Notes under the pieces: generated by a model
Seen by the model: the letters and a program-made list of their open reading frames with translations, nothing else
What the model was told of the DNA's origin: nothing
Database searches by the model: none
Assembly (NCBI GenBank): GCA_036846645.1
Contig: DAIUBN010000079.1
Location: 1-12,876, forward strand
Direction: 5' to 3'
Source: JAAYUD01 sp036846645
GTDB taxonomy: Bacteria > Bacteroidota > Bacteroidia > Bacteroidales > Bacteroidaceae
DNA: 12,876 nucleotides
Shown: positions 6,008-12,876 of the stretch, piece after piece
Position numbering within the stretch: the first letter of the stretch is position 1
Layout: every line of letters begins with the position of its first letter
Position numbers and translations under genes: made by a program

Positions 6008-7231
6008 TTATAAAGCATTTCCTAATTTCTTTCTCTCCATCTCGTTCACTACGACGGCACAAGCAGCATCACCAGTAATATTGAGTACCGTTCGCCCCAT
6101 ATCAAAGATGCGGTCTACACCAGCTACCAAAGCAATACCTTCTACTGGAAGATTGACACTTGTCAGTACCATGGTAAGCATCACTACTCCCGCTCCTGGT
6201 ACACCAGCCGTTCCGATGGACGCAAGAGTTGCCGTGAGTATGATAGTAAGCATTTGCCCCATGGTCAGATCGATGCCGAAACATGAAGCGATGAAGATAG
6301 AACAAACACCTTGATAGATTGCTGTACCATCCATATTGATAGTAGCGCCAAGTGGTATGACAAAAGAAAATACACTGCGGCGTACACCCAATTTCTCCAG
6401 ACAGTTCATATTAATAGGTATCGTGCCGACCGATGAAGACGATGCATAGGCAAACAGCATGGCAGGAAACATTCCTTTGAAGAACCGCATCGGACTCATC
6501 TTGCCCAGAAACTTGACCAAAGCGGAATAGACAATTGTAGCATGAAGAATATAGGCTATATAAGCTACAAGAATAACTATTGCCAAGGAGCCGACTATCG
6601 AAGGGCCATTCTCTGCAATGACAGGACACAACAGACAGAACACGCCGATAGGAGATATCTTGAGAATAATCTCCATCACCTTCTGAATAACGGTGTTGAA
6701 AGCAGATACTATATTAGTCACCATCTTGCCCTTCTCGCCACCGGTCATCAGTATGCCGAAACTCAACAACAATGCAATCACAATGATTTGAAGCATCAAT
6801 CCTTCCGAGAAAGGCTGAACGAAATTAGAAGGGAAGATATTGACAACCGTGTCCATCGCATCCAGTGGAGGAGCGGTTTTGAATTTTACATTAGAAGTAG
6901 AAAGAATAGGAAACCATTCTTTTCCGAAATTGGCTACCACCAATCCCAATGTGATAGCAAACAATGTGGTGAGCAAATAAAAGACAATAGCTTTCCATCC
7001 AATAGAACCCACTTCGCGAATATTGCGCAGAGATAACACTCCATCCATTATAGATAACAGTACCACGGGCGCAACGATAAACTTAAGTAGGTTAAGGAAA
7101 ATAGTACCGAATGGTTTGATATAAGTTAGAGCAAAATCGGCATGTCCCATCATCATTAGTCCGACAAAGACAGCCAGAATAGTGGCTATTAATATCTGCC
7201 ACAGCATTGATATTTTAAACAACTTCTTCAC
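6008..7231 (-). CDS. Dicarboxylate/amino acid:cation symporter (DAACS, GltP/GltPh type)
   Basis: A 407-residue inner-membrane symporter, the usual length for the family, using a cation gradient to import acidic amino acids or C4-dicarboxylates. Eight transmembrane helices plus two re-entrant hairpins are expected. Seen directly: the serine-rich hairpin ASSSSVGTIP (263-272), the NMDGT cation motif (299-303), the second hairpin tip AGVPGAG (342-348), and helix 8 with DRIFDMGRT and NITGDA. Asp377, Arg380, Thr381, Asn384 and Asp388 match the GltPh substrate-site positions; the arginine points to an acidic substrate such as glutamate or aspartate rather than a neutral amino acid. It is transcribed from a strong promoter (7264-7294) and leads an apparent operon with the HD hydrolase gene. 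Confidence 0.92.
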   Translation of the reverse strand: MKKLFKISMLWQILIATILAVFVGLMMMGHADFALTYIKPFGTIFLNLLKFIVAPVVLLSIMDGVLSLRNIREVGSIGWKAIVFYLLTTLFAITLGLVVANFGKEWFPILSTSNVKFKTAPPLDAMDTVVNIFPSNFVQPFSEGLMLQIIVIALLLSFGILMTGGEKGKMVTNIVSAFNTVIQKVMEIILKISPIGVFCLLCPVIAENGPSIVGSLAIVILVAYIAYILHATIVYSALVKFLGKMSPMRFFKGMFPAMLFAYASSSSVGTIPINMNCLEKLGVRRSVFSFVIPLGATINMDGTAIYQGVCSIFIASCFGIDLTMGQMLTIILTATLASIGTAGVPGAGVVMLTMVLTSVNLPVEGIALVAGVDRIFDMGRTVLNITGDAACAVVVNEMERKKLGNAL

Positions 7232-7263
7232 GATATCAAATATTAATCATAGATATAATTTCA

Positions 7264-7294
7264 CAAAGATAAAATAAGAATTGACCATTACAAA
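7264..7294 (-). promoter_or_regulatory. Complete -33/-7 promoter of the symporter-HD operon
   Basis: On the minus strand TTTG (7291-7294) and TATCTTTG (7264-7271) are separated by 19 bases, the textbook Bacteroides arrangement. The leader to the ATG at 7231 is about 25-30 bases. It is one of the two best promoters in the window. Confidence 0.75.
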
Positions 7295-7368
7295 ACAATT
7301 AATAATGAATAAGTGAATCTGATAATTTAATCTGTAATTCTGGTATAAAGCCACTTTGATATTTGCCA

Positions 7369-7376
7369 TATTTTTG
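7369..7376 (+). promoter_or_regulatory. -7 promoter element before the flavodoxin remnant and dehydrogenase
   Basis: TATTTTTG is an exact TAnnTTTG match, 35 bases before the ATG of the flavodoxin remnant. A -33 TTTG at the right distance is not seen. It probably drives the remnant, the dehydrogenase and the first AraC gene. The rest of the 270-base divergent gap 7232-7501 holds the symporter promoter and the remnant. Confidence 0.55.
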
Positions 7377-7411
7377 TACTCGAAATAAAAGAGAAACAAA
7401 ATATGTAGGAT

Positions 7412-7486
7412 ATGGCAAAAACATTAATCGCGTATTACTCTCGTCGCGGAGAGAATTATGTAAACGGAAATCATAGAAATGACTAA
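7412..7486 (+). pseudogene. Flavodoxin gene remnant (5' end only)
   Basis: A 24-codon reading frame opens with MAKTLIAYYSRRGENYVNG, which closely matches the N-terminus of bacterial flavodoxins, including the first beta strand and the start of the phosphate-binding loop. It then reads five unrelated residues and stops. A full flavodoxin needs about 140-180 residues, so nearly the whole gene is gone. A shifted frame just after the break reads TEIIEMTK and then stops, which could be a scrap of the deleted part. The promoter and start are kept, and the dehydrogenase begins 15 bases later. Flavodoxin genes of this kind often precede this dehydrogenase family, so an internal deletion is the simplest explanation. 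It may still be translated as a short leader. Confidence 0.7.
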
Positions 7487-7501
7487 ATAAACAATTTTAC
7501 A

Positions 7502-8338
7502 ATGAAAAAAGAAGTAGCAGTATTGTTTGGTGCGGGTAGCATAGGTCAAGCTATCGTTCGCAGAGTAGCAGCCGATAAACATATAGTATTGGCAGATTAT
7601 AGTATCGACAATGCCAATAGAGCAGCTCAAACATTAGAAGATGCAGGGTTTGAGTGTACAACAATAAAAGCAGATCTCGGCAGCAAAGAAGATATTTTGA
7701 AAGTAGTAGAGGAAGCCGTCAAATGGGGAGAAGTCAAGAATGTAATCAATGCGGCAGGTGTATCGCCTTCCCAAGCTTCTGTCAGTGAGATACTGCGAGT
7801 AGATATGTACGGTACCAGTGTGTTACTCGAAGAATTCGGAAAAGTAATTGCCGAAGATGGCTCGGCAATCATAATTTCCTCACAAAGCGGTCATCGTCTG
7901 CCTGCCTTATCATTAGAACAGAACGAAGCTTTGGCAACATCAAATCCTGAAGACCTACTCAAATTAGATTTCGTGATGGCCATCACCGATACATTAAAAG
8001 CCTATCAATACTCAAAGCGTTGCAATGTACTCAAAGTAGCCTTCGAAGCTACCCGTTGGGGCAAACGTGGAGCCACAGTTAATAGCATATCTCCTGGCAT
8101 CATTATCACTCCTCTAGCCAACGACGAACTTCACGGCCCACGCAAAGACGGTTATCTGAAAATGATAGAAGCCAGTCCTGCAGGTAGAGCCGGTACTCCC
8201 GACGAAGTAGGCGATTTGGCAGAGTTCCTGATGAGCAGTCGTGGACGCTTTATCAGTGGCACAGATATTCTTATTGATGGTGGCACAACCGCCAGCTACT
8301 GGTATGGAGACTTGCAATATTTAAAGGCTACGCATTAA
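7502..8338 (+). CDS. Short-chain dehydrogenase/reductase (SDR)
   Basis: A 278-residue NAD(P)-dependent oxidoreductase with a Rossmann fold. Seen directly: the nucleotide-binding loop GAGSIG (10-15, in place of the commoner TGxxxGIG), NAAG (83-86), the catalytic serine region ISSQSGH (Ser127 or a neighbour), the catalytic YQYSK (Tyr168, Lys172), the SPGIIITPL loop (197-205) and the C-terminal GTDILIDGG. All core residues are present, so it should be active. The substrate cannot be told from sequence. It lies between the flavodoxin remnant and an AraC regulator 18 bases downstream, suggesting a redox or detoxification unit under the control of that regulator. Confidence 0.9.
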   Translation: MKKEVAVLFGAGSIGQAIVRRVAADKHIVLADYSIDNANRAAQTLEDAGFECTTIKADLGSKEDILKVVEEAVKWGEVKNVINAAGVSPSQASVSEILRVDMYGTSVLLEEFGKVIAEDGSAIIISSQSGHRLPALSLEQNEALATSNPEDLLKLDFVMAITDTLKAYQYSKRCNVLKVAFEATRWGKRGATVNSISPGIIITPLANDELHGPRKDGYLKMIEASPAGRAGTPDEVGDLAEFLMSSRGRFISGTDILIDGGTTASYWYGDLQYLKATH

Positions 8339-8356
8339 AAATGAGAGGCAAGGACA

Positions 8357-9157
8357 ATGAAGCATCCGCTTGTAACCATTGTTGATAAGCCAGAATCTTT
8401 CTGCAGTAATAAATGCAATTATCACATTATTGTAATCAGAAAGAGTGAAAGCAAGGAGAATCTACTATTCGGTAGAAGTTATAAGGATTTCCGTAGTACG
8501 ACAGTCAGCTTTTATCTTCCCTTTCAAAAGATTGATTTATCTGAATGTAGATTTCTCATTGCTTTCGATAATGATTATCTCGACAATGTATGCGATGAAT
8601 TCTCTCTATTTGAGTTCAATGACAAAGAGTCTCTTCATCTTTCAGAAAGTGACGATATGCTGCTAACATCTACCGTCGAACTCATCAAAACCGAACTCCA
8701 GCATGATATTGACACATCTACACGATCCGTTCTTCGCGACCATATTCATCTGCTGCTCAACTACTGCAAGCGGTTTTACAAATATCAACTTATTCTTAGA
8801 GAAAAAGAGAACAAAGAAACCATTGGAAAGTTAGAGAACATTGTAAGCAACTATCTCAAGACTGATATGATGTTGATAAAACAATTGCCCACAGATGACT
8901 ATATCGCTACTCTTCTAGGGCATACAAACGCTTATCTCAATGCTTTGACCAAAGAGATTACGGGCAAAACAATAGCAGAATACACAGGTCTGCTATTTCT
9001 AAATGAATGTAAAAACAGAGTGATTCGCACAACGCTGCCCATTACGGAAATTGCGTATCAAATGGGATTCTCTTCGGCATATTCCTTCAGAACTGTATTC
9101 CGACGACTCACAGGCAATGCCCCTTCCTATTATAGAAGATATAATAAATGTAGATAA
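8357..9157 (+). CDS. AraC family transcriptional regulator with a diverged N-terminal domain
   Basis: A 266-residue regulator. The C-terminal AraC-type double helix-turn-helix occupies about 175-262 and includes LPITEIAYQMGFSSAYSFR and the ending FRRLTGNAPSYYRRY. The N-terminal part aligns with the cupin-type sensor of its neighbour at 9214 (HPLVTIV against HPLVSVV; FGRS against YGRT; LHLSESD against LHLSEEE) but starts about 18 residues later and lacks the PGQ and adjoining strands. The two are paralogues about 30 residues different in length. It starts 18 bases after the dehydrogenase stop and is probably cotranscribed with it. It may control that unit; the ligand is unknown and the sensor may be degenerate. 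Confidence 0.85.
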   Translation: MKHPLVTIVDKPESFCSNKCNYHIIVIRKSESKENLLFGRSYKDFRSTTVSFYLPFQKIDLSECRFLIAFDNDYLDNVCDEFSLFEFNDKESLHLSESDDMLLTSTVELIKTELQHDIDTSTRSVLRDHIHLLLNYCKRFYKYQLILREKENKETIGKLENIVSNYLKTDMMLIKQLPTDDYIATLLGHTNAYLNALTKEITGKTIAEYTGLLFLNECKNRVIRTTLPITEIAYQMGFSSAYSFRTVFRRLTGNAPSYYRRYNKCR

Positions 9158-9158
9158 T

Positions 9159-9190
9159 TTTGGTGATAAATAGAATATAAACTATCTTAG
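9159..9190 (+). promoter_or_regulatory. -33/-7 promoter overlapping the 5' end of the second AraC frame
   Basis: TTTG (9159-9162) and TATCTTAG (9183-9190, one mismatch to TAnnTTTG) are separated by 20 bases. Transcription would begin near 9195-9199, at or after the ATG at 9193. That ATG therefore cannot be the start on this transcript, and the in-frame ATG at 9214 is favoured. Confidence 0.6.
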
Positions 9191-9213
9191 CAATGAAAAT
9201 AATAGCAGGCAAC

Positions 9214-10104
9214 ATGATTAACTTCGAGACCATACAAGATTTCAATAGCATGCTGGGTGTGCGTACTCAACATCCATTGGTGAGCGTTGTCAATCAATAC
9301 GAAGCCCAACCTATGCAGCACATGCAACATACCATGAGCTTTTATGCGGTATTTTTGAAAGACGAGAAGAACTGCGAACTGACATACGGCCGCACTAAAT
9401 ACGATTACGACAAAGGCTCGGTAGTTTGTCTGGCACCAGGTCAGGTTATCGGTATCGAAGGAGATGAGATATTCCAGCCTCAAGGTTATGCTCTCTTCTT
9501 CGACCCCGAACTTATTCATGGCACCTCACTAGGCAAACGCATCAAAGAATTCACTTTCTTTTCTTACGAGGTAAACGAAGCACTGCATCTTTCCGAAGAG
9601 GAGCGGGAGATGTTTATCAATTGTCTGAAAATGATATCTACCGAACTCGACCACAGCATCGATCATCTTTCAAAACAGATGATTACCGGTTATATCGAAT
9701 TGTTGCTCAACAACTGTCTACGGTTCTACGAACGCCAATTCGAGACGCGCAGAAAATCTACTTCGGATATTCTCGTTCGTTTCGAGACATTGCTTGATAA
9801 TTACTTCACTGATAAAAATGCCGAGAAAAATGGTCTTCCTACCGTATCTTATTGCGCTTCCAAACTCTGTTTGAGCACCAATTACTTTGGCGATCTCATC
9901 AAGAAAGAGACAGGAAGAAGTGCTATGGACCACATCAAAGCCAAGATTCTCAACGAAGTAAAAGAAGCATTGGGCAATAAAGAGAAGAACATCACTGAAA
10001 TCAGCTACGAACTCGGTTTTCAGTATCCGCAGCATCTTAGCCGTTTTTTCAAGAAAGAAGCAGGTATTACTCCAGCTAAATATCGCGAGCAAATGGCCAT
10101 TTAA
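9214..10104 (+). CDS. AraC family transcriptional regulator with cupin-type sensor domain
   Basis: A 296-residue regulator from the chosen start. The frame also contains an ATG at 9193, but the promoter at 9159-9190 makes that start unlikely, and MINFETIQDFNSMLGV fits the usual opening of this family. The sensor domain (about 1-150) has YGRTKYDYDKGSVVCLAPGQ and a QGYALFFDPELIHGT strand, typical of the cupin part. The AraC double helix-turn-helix covers about 197-293, with NITEISYELGFQYPQHLSRF and FKKEAGITPAKYRE at the end, all key positions kept. It has its own promoter and is followed after 11 bases by an acetyltransferase gene. It may regulate the dehydrogenase unit upstream or the acetyltransferase; the ligand is unknown. 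Confidence 0.88.
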   Translation: MINFETIQDFNSMLGVRTQHPLVSVVNQYEAQPMQHMQHTMSFYAVFLKDEKNCELTYGRTKYDYDKGSVVCLAPGQVIGIEGDEIFQPQGYALFFDPELIHGTSLGKRIKEFTFFSYEVNEALHLSEEEREMFINCLKMISTELDHSIDHLSKQMITGYIELLLNNCLRFYERQFETRRKSTSDILVRFETLLDNYFTDKNAEKNGLPTVSYCASKLCLSTNYFGDLIKKETGRSAMDHIKAKILNEVKEALGNKEKNITEISYELGFQYPQHLSRFFKKEAGITPAKYREQMAI

Positions 10105-10115
10105 TTATATAAACA

Positions 10116-10649
10116 ATGATAAGAAAAGCTATTAAAGAAGACATACCGGCAGTAGTCAGGATATACAATCATATTCATCAACAAGAGAAAGAAGGCTTGG
10201 TTCATATCGGTTGGAAATCAGATATCTATCCTACCGAAGATACAGCTATCGCAGCATTAGAAAGAAAAGATCTCTTCGTGTTCGAATCAGATAATGAAAT
10301 TGTAGCATCTGCCATCATCAATAAGACACAAGTGCCCGAATATATCAACGGCAACTGGCTATATACCGCCAATGATGACGAAGTAATGGTGCTGCACACG
10401 TTGGTTGTAGACCCCGTTTCTTCCAGTCACGGCATTGGGAAGCAGTTTATTGCCTTTTATGAAGACTATGCCCGCCAGCATAGTTGCAAGGTTTTGCGCC
10501 TTGACACGAATGCCGTCAACACCATAGCACGTCATCTCTATCCTCATCTTGGCTATCGCGAAGCAGGAATCGTGCCTTGCATTTTCAATGGCATAAAAGA
10601 TGTTCAGTTGGTATTATTCGAAAAAGAGATACCAATGCATGAAATATAA
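10116..10649 (+). CDS. GNAT family N-acetyltransferase
   Basis: A 177-residue cytoplasmic acetyltransferase, normal length for the family. It would move an acetyl group from acetyl-CoA to an amine on a small molecule or protein; the substrate is not evident. The acetyl-CoA site is in motif A, VLHTLVVDPVSSSHGIGKQF (92-111), where the pyrophosphate loop HGIGK is clear but the usual Arg/Gln three residues before the first glycine is serine. The second half shows LDTNAVNTIARHLYPHLGYR (129-148), a normal motif B. The start is the first ATG, 11 bases after the AraC stop, so it is probably cotranscribed with that regulator. Confidence 0.87.
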   Translation: MIRKAIKEDIPAVVRIYNHIHQQEKEGLVHIGWKSDIYPTEDTAIAALERKDLFVFESDNEIVASAIINKTQVPEYINGNWLYTANDDEVMVLHTLVVDPVSSSHGIGKQFIAFYEDYARQHSCKVLRLDTNAVNTIARHLYPHLGYREAGIVPCIFNGIKDVQLVLFEKEIPMHEI

Positions 10650-10660
10650 AAAATAACAGA

Positions 10661-10668
10661 TATCTTTG
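10661..10668 (+). promoter_or_regulatory. -7 promoter element before the rhodanese gene
   Basis: TATCTTTG matches TAnnTTTG exactly, 34 bases before the ATG at 10703, giving a leader of about 30 bases. A -33 TTTG is not seen. It separates the rhodanese/CatA-like pair from the upstream acetyltransferase gene. Confidence 0.6.
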
Positions 10669-10702
10669 CAGCTCATTATATCAATAAGTAACTAACATTA
10701 TT

Positions 10703-11092
10703 ATGCAAAAGTTTATTATTATGAGCTTCTTCACTTTATTATGCAGCATCTTCGGATGCCAGGCGCAAAACAACAAGTTCAAATCAATGTCTGTTGATGA
10801 ATTCGAAAAATGTATTGCCGATACTTCAATCGTACGTCTCGATGTTCGTACTGCCGATGAGTATGCAGAAGGGCATATCCAAAAGGCATTAAATATTAAT
10901 GTGTTGCAATCAGATTTCAAGACGAAGGCATTGTCCACACTACCTAAAGACAAAACCATCGCTGTATATTGCCGAAGTGGCAGACGCAGCAAGATGGCAG
11001 CAAACATCTTATCTGAGAACGGTTTCAACGTAGTCGAGCTAAGCACCGGCTACAACGGTTGGACGGGAGCCGGTAAAGCGGTAACGAAGTAA
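10703..11092 (+). CDS. Exported single-domain rhodanese, probably a lipoprotein
   Basis: A 129-residue protein with one rhodanese domain (about 28-126). Rhodaneses carry sulfur as a persulfide on a cysteine. The active-site loop CRSGRRS has the catalytic Cys90 and an intact six-residue loop; LDVRTADEYAEGHI (46-59) is the classic CH2-type motif, and STGYNGW (114-120) closes the domain. The N-terminus is a signal sequence with IFGC at 16-19, so Cys19 may be lipidated; a cut nearer QAQ is possible. Either way the enzyme should face the periplasm, as many Bacteroidota rhodaneses do. An internal ATG (residue 7) would also give a usable signal. The CatA-like gene begins 16 bases after its stop. Confidence 0.88.
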   Translation: MQKFIIMSFFTLLCSIFGCQAQNNKFKSMSVDEFEKCIADTSIVRLDVRTADEYAEGHIQKALNINVLQSDFKTKALSTLPKDKTIAVYCRSGRRSKMAANILSENGFNVVELSTGYNGWTGAGKAVTK

Positions 11093-11108
11093 AAGGCAAC
11101 AAAAGAAA

Positions 11109-11750
11109 ATGAAACGTACTATAATCGACATCAATAATTGGGAACGTAAAGAGATATTTCAATATTTCAACAAATTTCAGAATCCTTACGGTGGATTGAC
11201 AGCCCCTGTTGATGTGACACAGGTATATAATGATGCCTATCTCAATCATCGTTCTTTTTATCTGACCATGCTGCACCACATCCTTACCATCATCAATCAT
11301 GAGGAAGATATGGAATGCTTCAGAATGAGAACCGAAGGAGACGACGTTGTTGTGTACGACAAGCTGAATGTCGGTCCTACATATCTAAGGAAAGACAAGA
11401 CTGTAGCTTTCACGTTTTATGAATACTTTGAAGATATTGATAAGTTTATCAGCGAAGCCCGACGCAAAGAAGAAGCAGCCCAGCATACTACAGGTCTGAA
11501 CTATATGGCAGAGAATGATAGCCCCAACCTATTATTCTTTACCTGTGTTCCCTGGATAAGCTTCACTCAGATTATAGAACCCAAATTTTCATCAACAGAT
11601 AGTGCACCGCATATCTCTACCGGCAAATATTATTGGAAAGAGAAGGACTCGCTGATGATGCCCGTATCGGTTTGTCTTCATCACGGGTTCGGCGATGGCT
11701 ATCATATTTCTAAGTTTCTGAATTTACTATCAGAATATCATCCTTTATAA
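11109..11750 (+). CDS. Chloramphenicol acetyltransferase-like (CatA-family) protein
   Basis: A 213-residue protein of the type A chloramphenicol acetyltransferase family, matching the usual 213-220 residues of the trimeric enzymes. The catalytic motif HHGFGDG (191-197) fits HHxxxDG, with His192 the general base and Asp196 its structural partner, followed by YHISKFL. The TAPVDVT stretch near the N-terminus and the SFYLTMLHHILTIIN helix also fit. It is a normal chromosomal gene in an ordinary context with no mobile element, so the native substrate may not be chloramphenicol, and drug resistance should not be assumed. It starts 16 bases after the rhodanese gene, probably in the same operon, and converges on the isomerase-like gene with only 7 bases between stop codons. 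Confidence 0.85.
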   Translation: MKRTIIDINNWERKEIFQYFNKFQNPYGGLTAPVDVTQVYNDAYLNHRSFYLTMLHHILTIINHEEDMECFRMRTEGDDVVVYDKLNVGPTYLRKDKTVAFTFYEYFEDIDKFISEARRKEEAAQHTTGLNYMAENDSPNLLFFTCVPWISFTQIIEPKFSSTDSAPHISTGKYYWKEKDSLMMPVSVCLHHGFGDGYHISKFLNLLSEYHPL

Positions 11751-11757
11751 TACTGAT

Positions 11758-12876
11758 TCATTTGAAGAACTCTTCTAGCAGTTCTTTGCAATGTTCCGGC
11801 AATATGATATGATGATTTCCGATAGGATTGGTCAAGAAATAAGCAGCTTTGGACTTATCTGATAGCTGTATGACCTGTTGTGTACGACACAGATTGGCTT
11901 CAGATTGATTGTGTACCAATCTTCCTTCTTCCGCAAAATACCGGGAGAGGTTGCCTGCTACTTTAAATATTGTGATGTCTACCTCGGCCATATAGCCTCT
12001 GATACCTACACCGATGCCCGACTCGAAGTGAGTATCGAGTTCGTAACGATCCACCATATTGAAGGGGATAGTACAATGTGCAAACAGCAATTCTCCCGTT
12101 TCGGGGTTGATACGAGCGGGATTGGCTTGAAAGCCCGAAATGCCAAGCAACGAGCGAGATATTATCATCGACAACAATGCTGGCACATCGCCTTCGCAAC
12201 CAGCAGCTATACCTTCGGCATTCAACTTTGCCAAGGCGATACAGCCTGTATTATGAACCAATGAGAGCAAATCAAAACATCTGATAGTCAATCCCTTCAG
12301 ACGATAGTCGGCTACTATCTTCTTCAATCCCGAATAGATATGAAGAGCACCCGGAATAGATTTCTTGATATCATCATCTGGTGCTTTATCTGTGAGCTGG
12401 TCATCAGTGCATTCACTCACTGCATTCATCGCGTTGATGAGTTCAGACATCGGGATATCAATCAATTCGATGCCCAAGCTATCGAGTAACACTTTCTTAT
12501 CGGCATAACTAGAGATGAGCCAGTCCGAAGGTTCGCCAACAACGCCAAGTCTACAACCTTTCAACTGTTTGCGCGCATCTCCTACTCTGCACAGCAAGTC
12601 TATCTTATGAGTGATATACTTCGTATCTCCATGAATAATTTCACCTTTTACATCGTTCTGGCGAAGATAGGAAAGAATCTCCATAGATGCCGCCAACGAG
12701 TTGCTCTTGCCCGAAGTAAGCAGATAAACTGGTTGTTTGGATTTAGATAGGAGCATCGGCAAATGTTCTTTGAACAACCCTTCGGTACCACCTGTGCAGA
12801 TATATATCAGACTGAGCGAATGACTTCCATAATCGGCAAAGTCGTCACCTTTCAACTCGAAATTGATGTTTAGACT
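11758..12876 (-). CDS. L-fucose/L-arabinose isomerase-like family protein (5' end beyond the window)
   Basis: The frame stays open to the right edge, so the start is outside; 372 residues are visible. It resembles the L-fucose isomerase family that interconverts aldoses and ketoses using a divalent metal. Supporting stretches, numbered from the first possible in-window start, are the glycine-rich CRLGVVGEPSDW (101-112), AAGCEGDVPALLSM (217-230) with a likely metal-site glutamate, LFAHCTIPF (257-265) and a C-terminal PIGNHHIIL (344-352). A TTG at 12853-12855 could be taken as a start but has no special support, and the sequence before it (SLNINFE) reads as normal protein. The sugar is unknown. 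Overlap of control with the convergent CatA-like gene is likely given the 7-base gap. Confidence 0.75.
   Translation of the reverse strand, partial: SLNINFELKGDDFADYGSHSLSLIYICTGGTEGLFKEHLPMLLSKSKQPVYLLTSGKSNSLAASMEILSYLRQNDVKGEIIHGDTKYITHKIDLLCRVGDARKQLKGCRLGVVGEPSDWLISSYADKKVLLDSLGIELIDIPMSELINAMNAVSECTDDQLTDKAPDDDIKKSIPGALHIYSGLKKIVADYRLKGLTIRCFDLLSLVHNTGCIALAKLNAEGIAAGCEGDVPALLSMIISRSLLGISGFQANPARINPETGELLFAHCTIPFNMVDRYELDTHFESGIGVGIRGYMAEVDITIFKVAGNLSRYFAEEGRLVHNQSEANLCRTQQVIQLSDKSKAAYFLTNPIGNHHIILPEHCKELLEEFFK

Noticed and set aside
6542..7036. Plus-strand open frame of 164 codons opposite the symporter gene
   Set aside because: It is the complement of membrane-helix coding DNA, rich in His, Asn and Gln with no fold-like pattern.
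11729..11757. ATCAG/CTGAT inverted repeat at the junction of the CatA-like and isomerase-like genes
   Set aside because: Only 5 bp with a 19-base loop and mostly inside coding sequence; too weak to call a terminator.

Overview
The window reads as a stretch of chromosome from Bacteroides or a close relative in the Bacteroidota. The grounds are: a SusC/SusD-type accessory pair (zinc metallopeptidase plus DUF4302 lipoprotein); Bacteroidota-type promoters (TAnnTTTG at about -7, in two places with TTTG at about -33) before most transcription units; A/T-rich leaders without strong Shine-Dalgarno sequences; and protein families typical of gut Bacteroides. I see no tRNA, rRNA, CRISPR, insertion sequence or phage gene. 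Species cannot be set from the sequence alone.

Layout. Positions 1-1770 (+) are the tail of a nutrient-uptake operon: the C-terminal part of a putative zinc metallopeptidase, then a complete DUF4302 lipoprotein, closed by an AT-rich hairpin. Positions 1934-2547 (+) hold an exported flavin-reductase-like protein with its own promoter, ending in two overlapping hairpins (2569-2639) between convergent genes. Positions 2662-4573 hold a divergent pair: a von Willebrand A (vWA) protein (-) and a protein (+) that joins a sigma-70-like N-terminus to a macro-like (ADP-ribose-binding type) C-terminus. Their promoters lie back to back. Positions 4649-7231 (-) hold a LolA-like periplasmic protein and, from a separate promoter, a glutamate/dicarboxylate symporter followed by a small HD-type alarmone hydrolase. 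Positions 7412-10649 (+) hold a 24-codon remnant of a flavodoxin gene, a short-chain dehydrogenase, two paralogous AraC-type regulators and a GNAT acetyltransferase. Positions 10703-11750 (+) hold an exported rhodanese and a CatA-like acetyltransferase. These converge with a fucose-isomerase-like gene (-) that runs off the right edge.

How the genes may work together. The flavodoxin remnant, dehydrogenase and first AraC regulator look like one transcription unit, a redox/regulatory module that has lost its flavodoxin. The symporter and HD hydrolase are 21 bases apart and probably form one operon. The sigma-like/macro fusion and the vWA protein share one short regulatory region and are the best candidate for an undescribed system, possibly an ADP-ribose- or NAD-linked transcriptional switch; that function is inference only. 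The most direct sequence anomalies are the HExxH motif of the metallopeptidase reading RExxH, the flavodoxin remnant, and a promoter that overlaps the first ATG of the second AraC gene and moves its likely start downstream.
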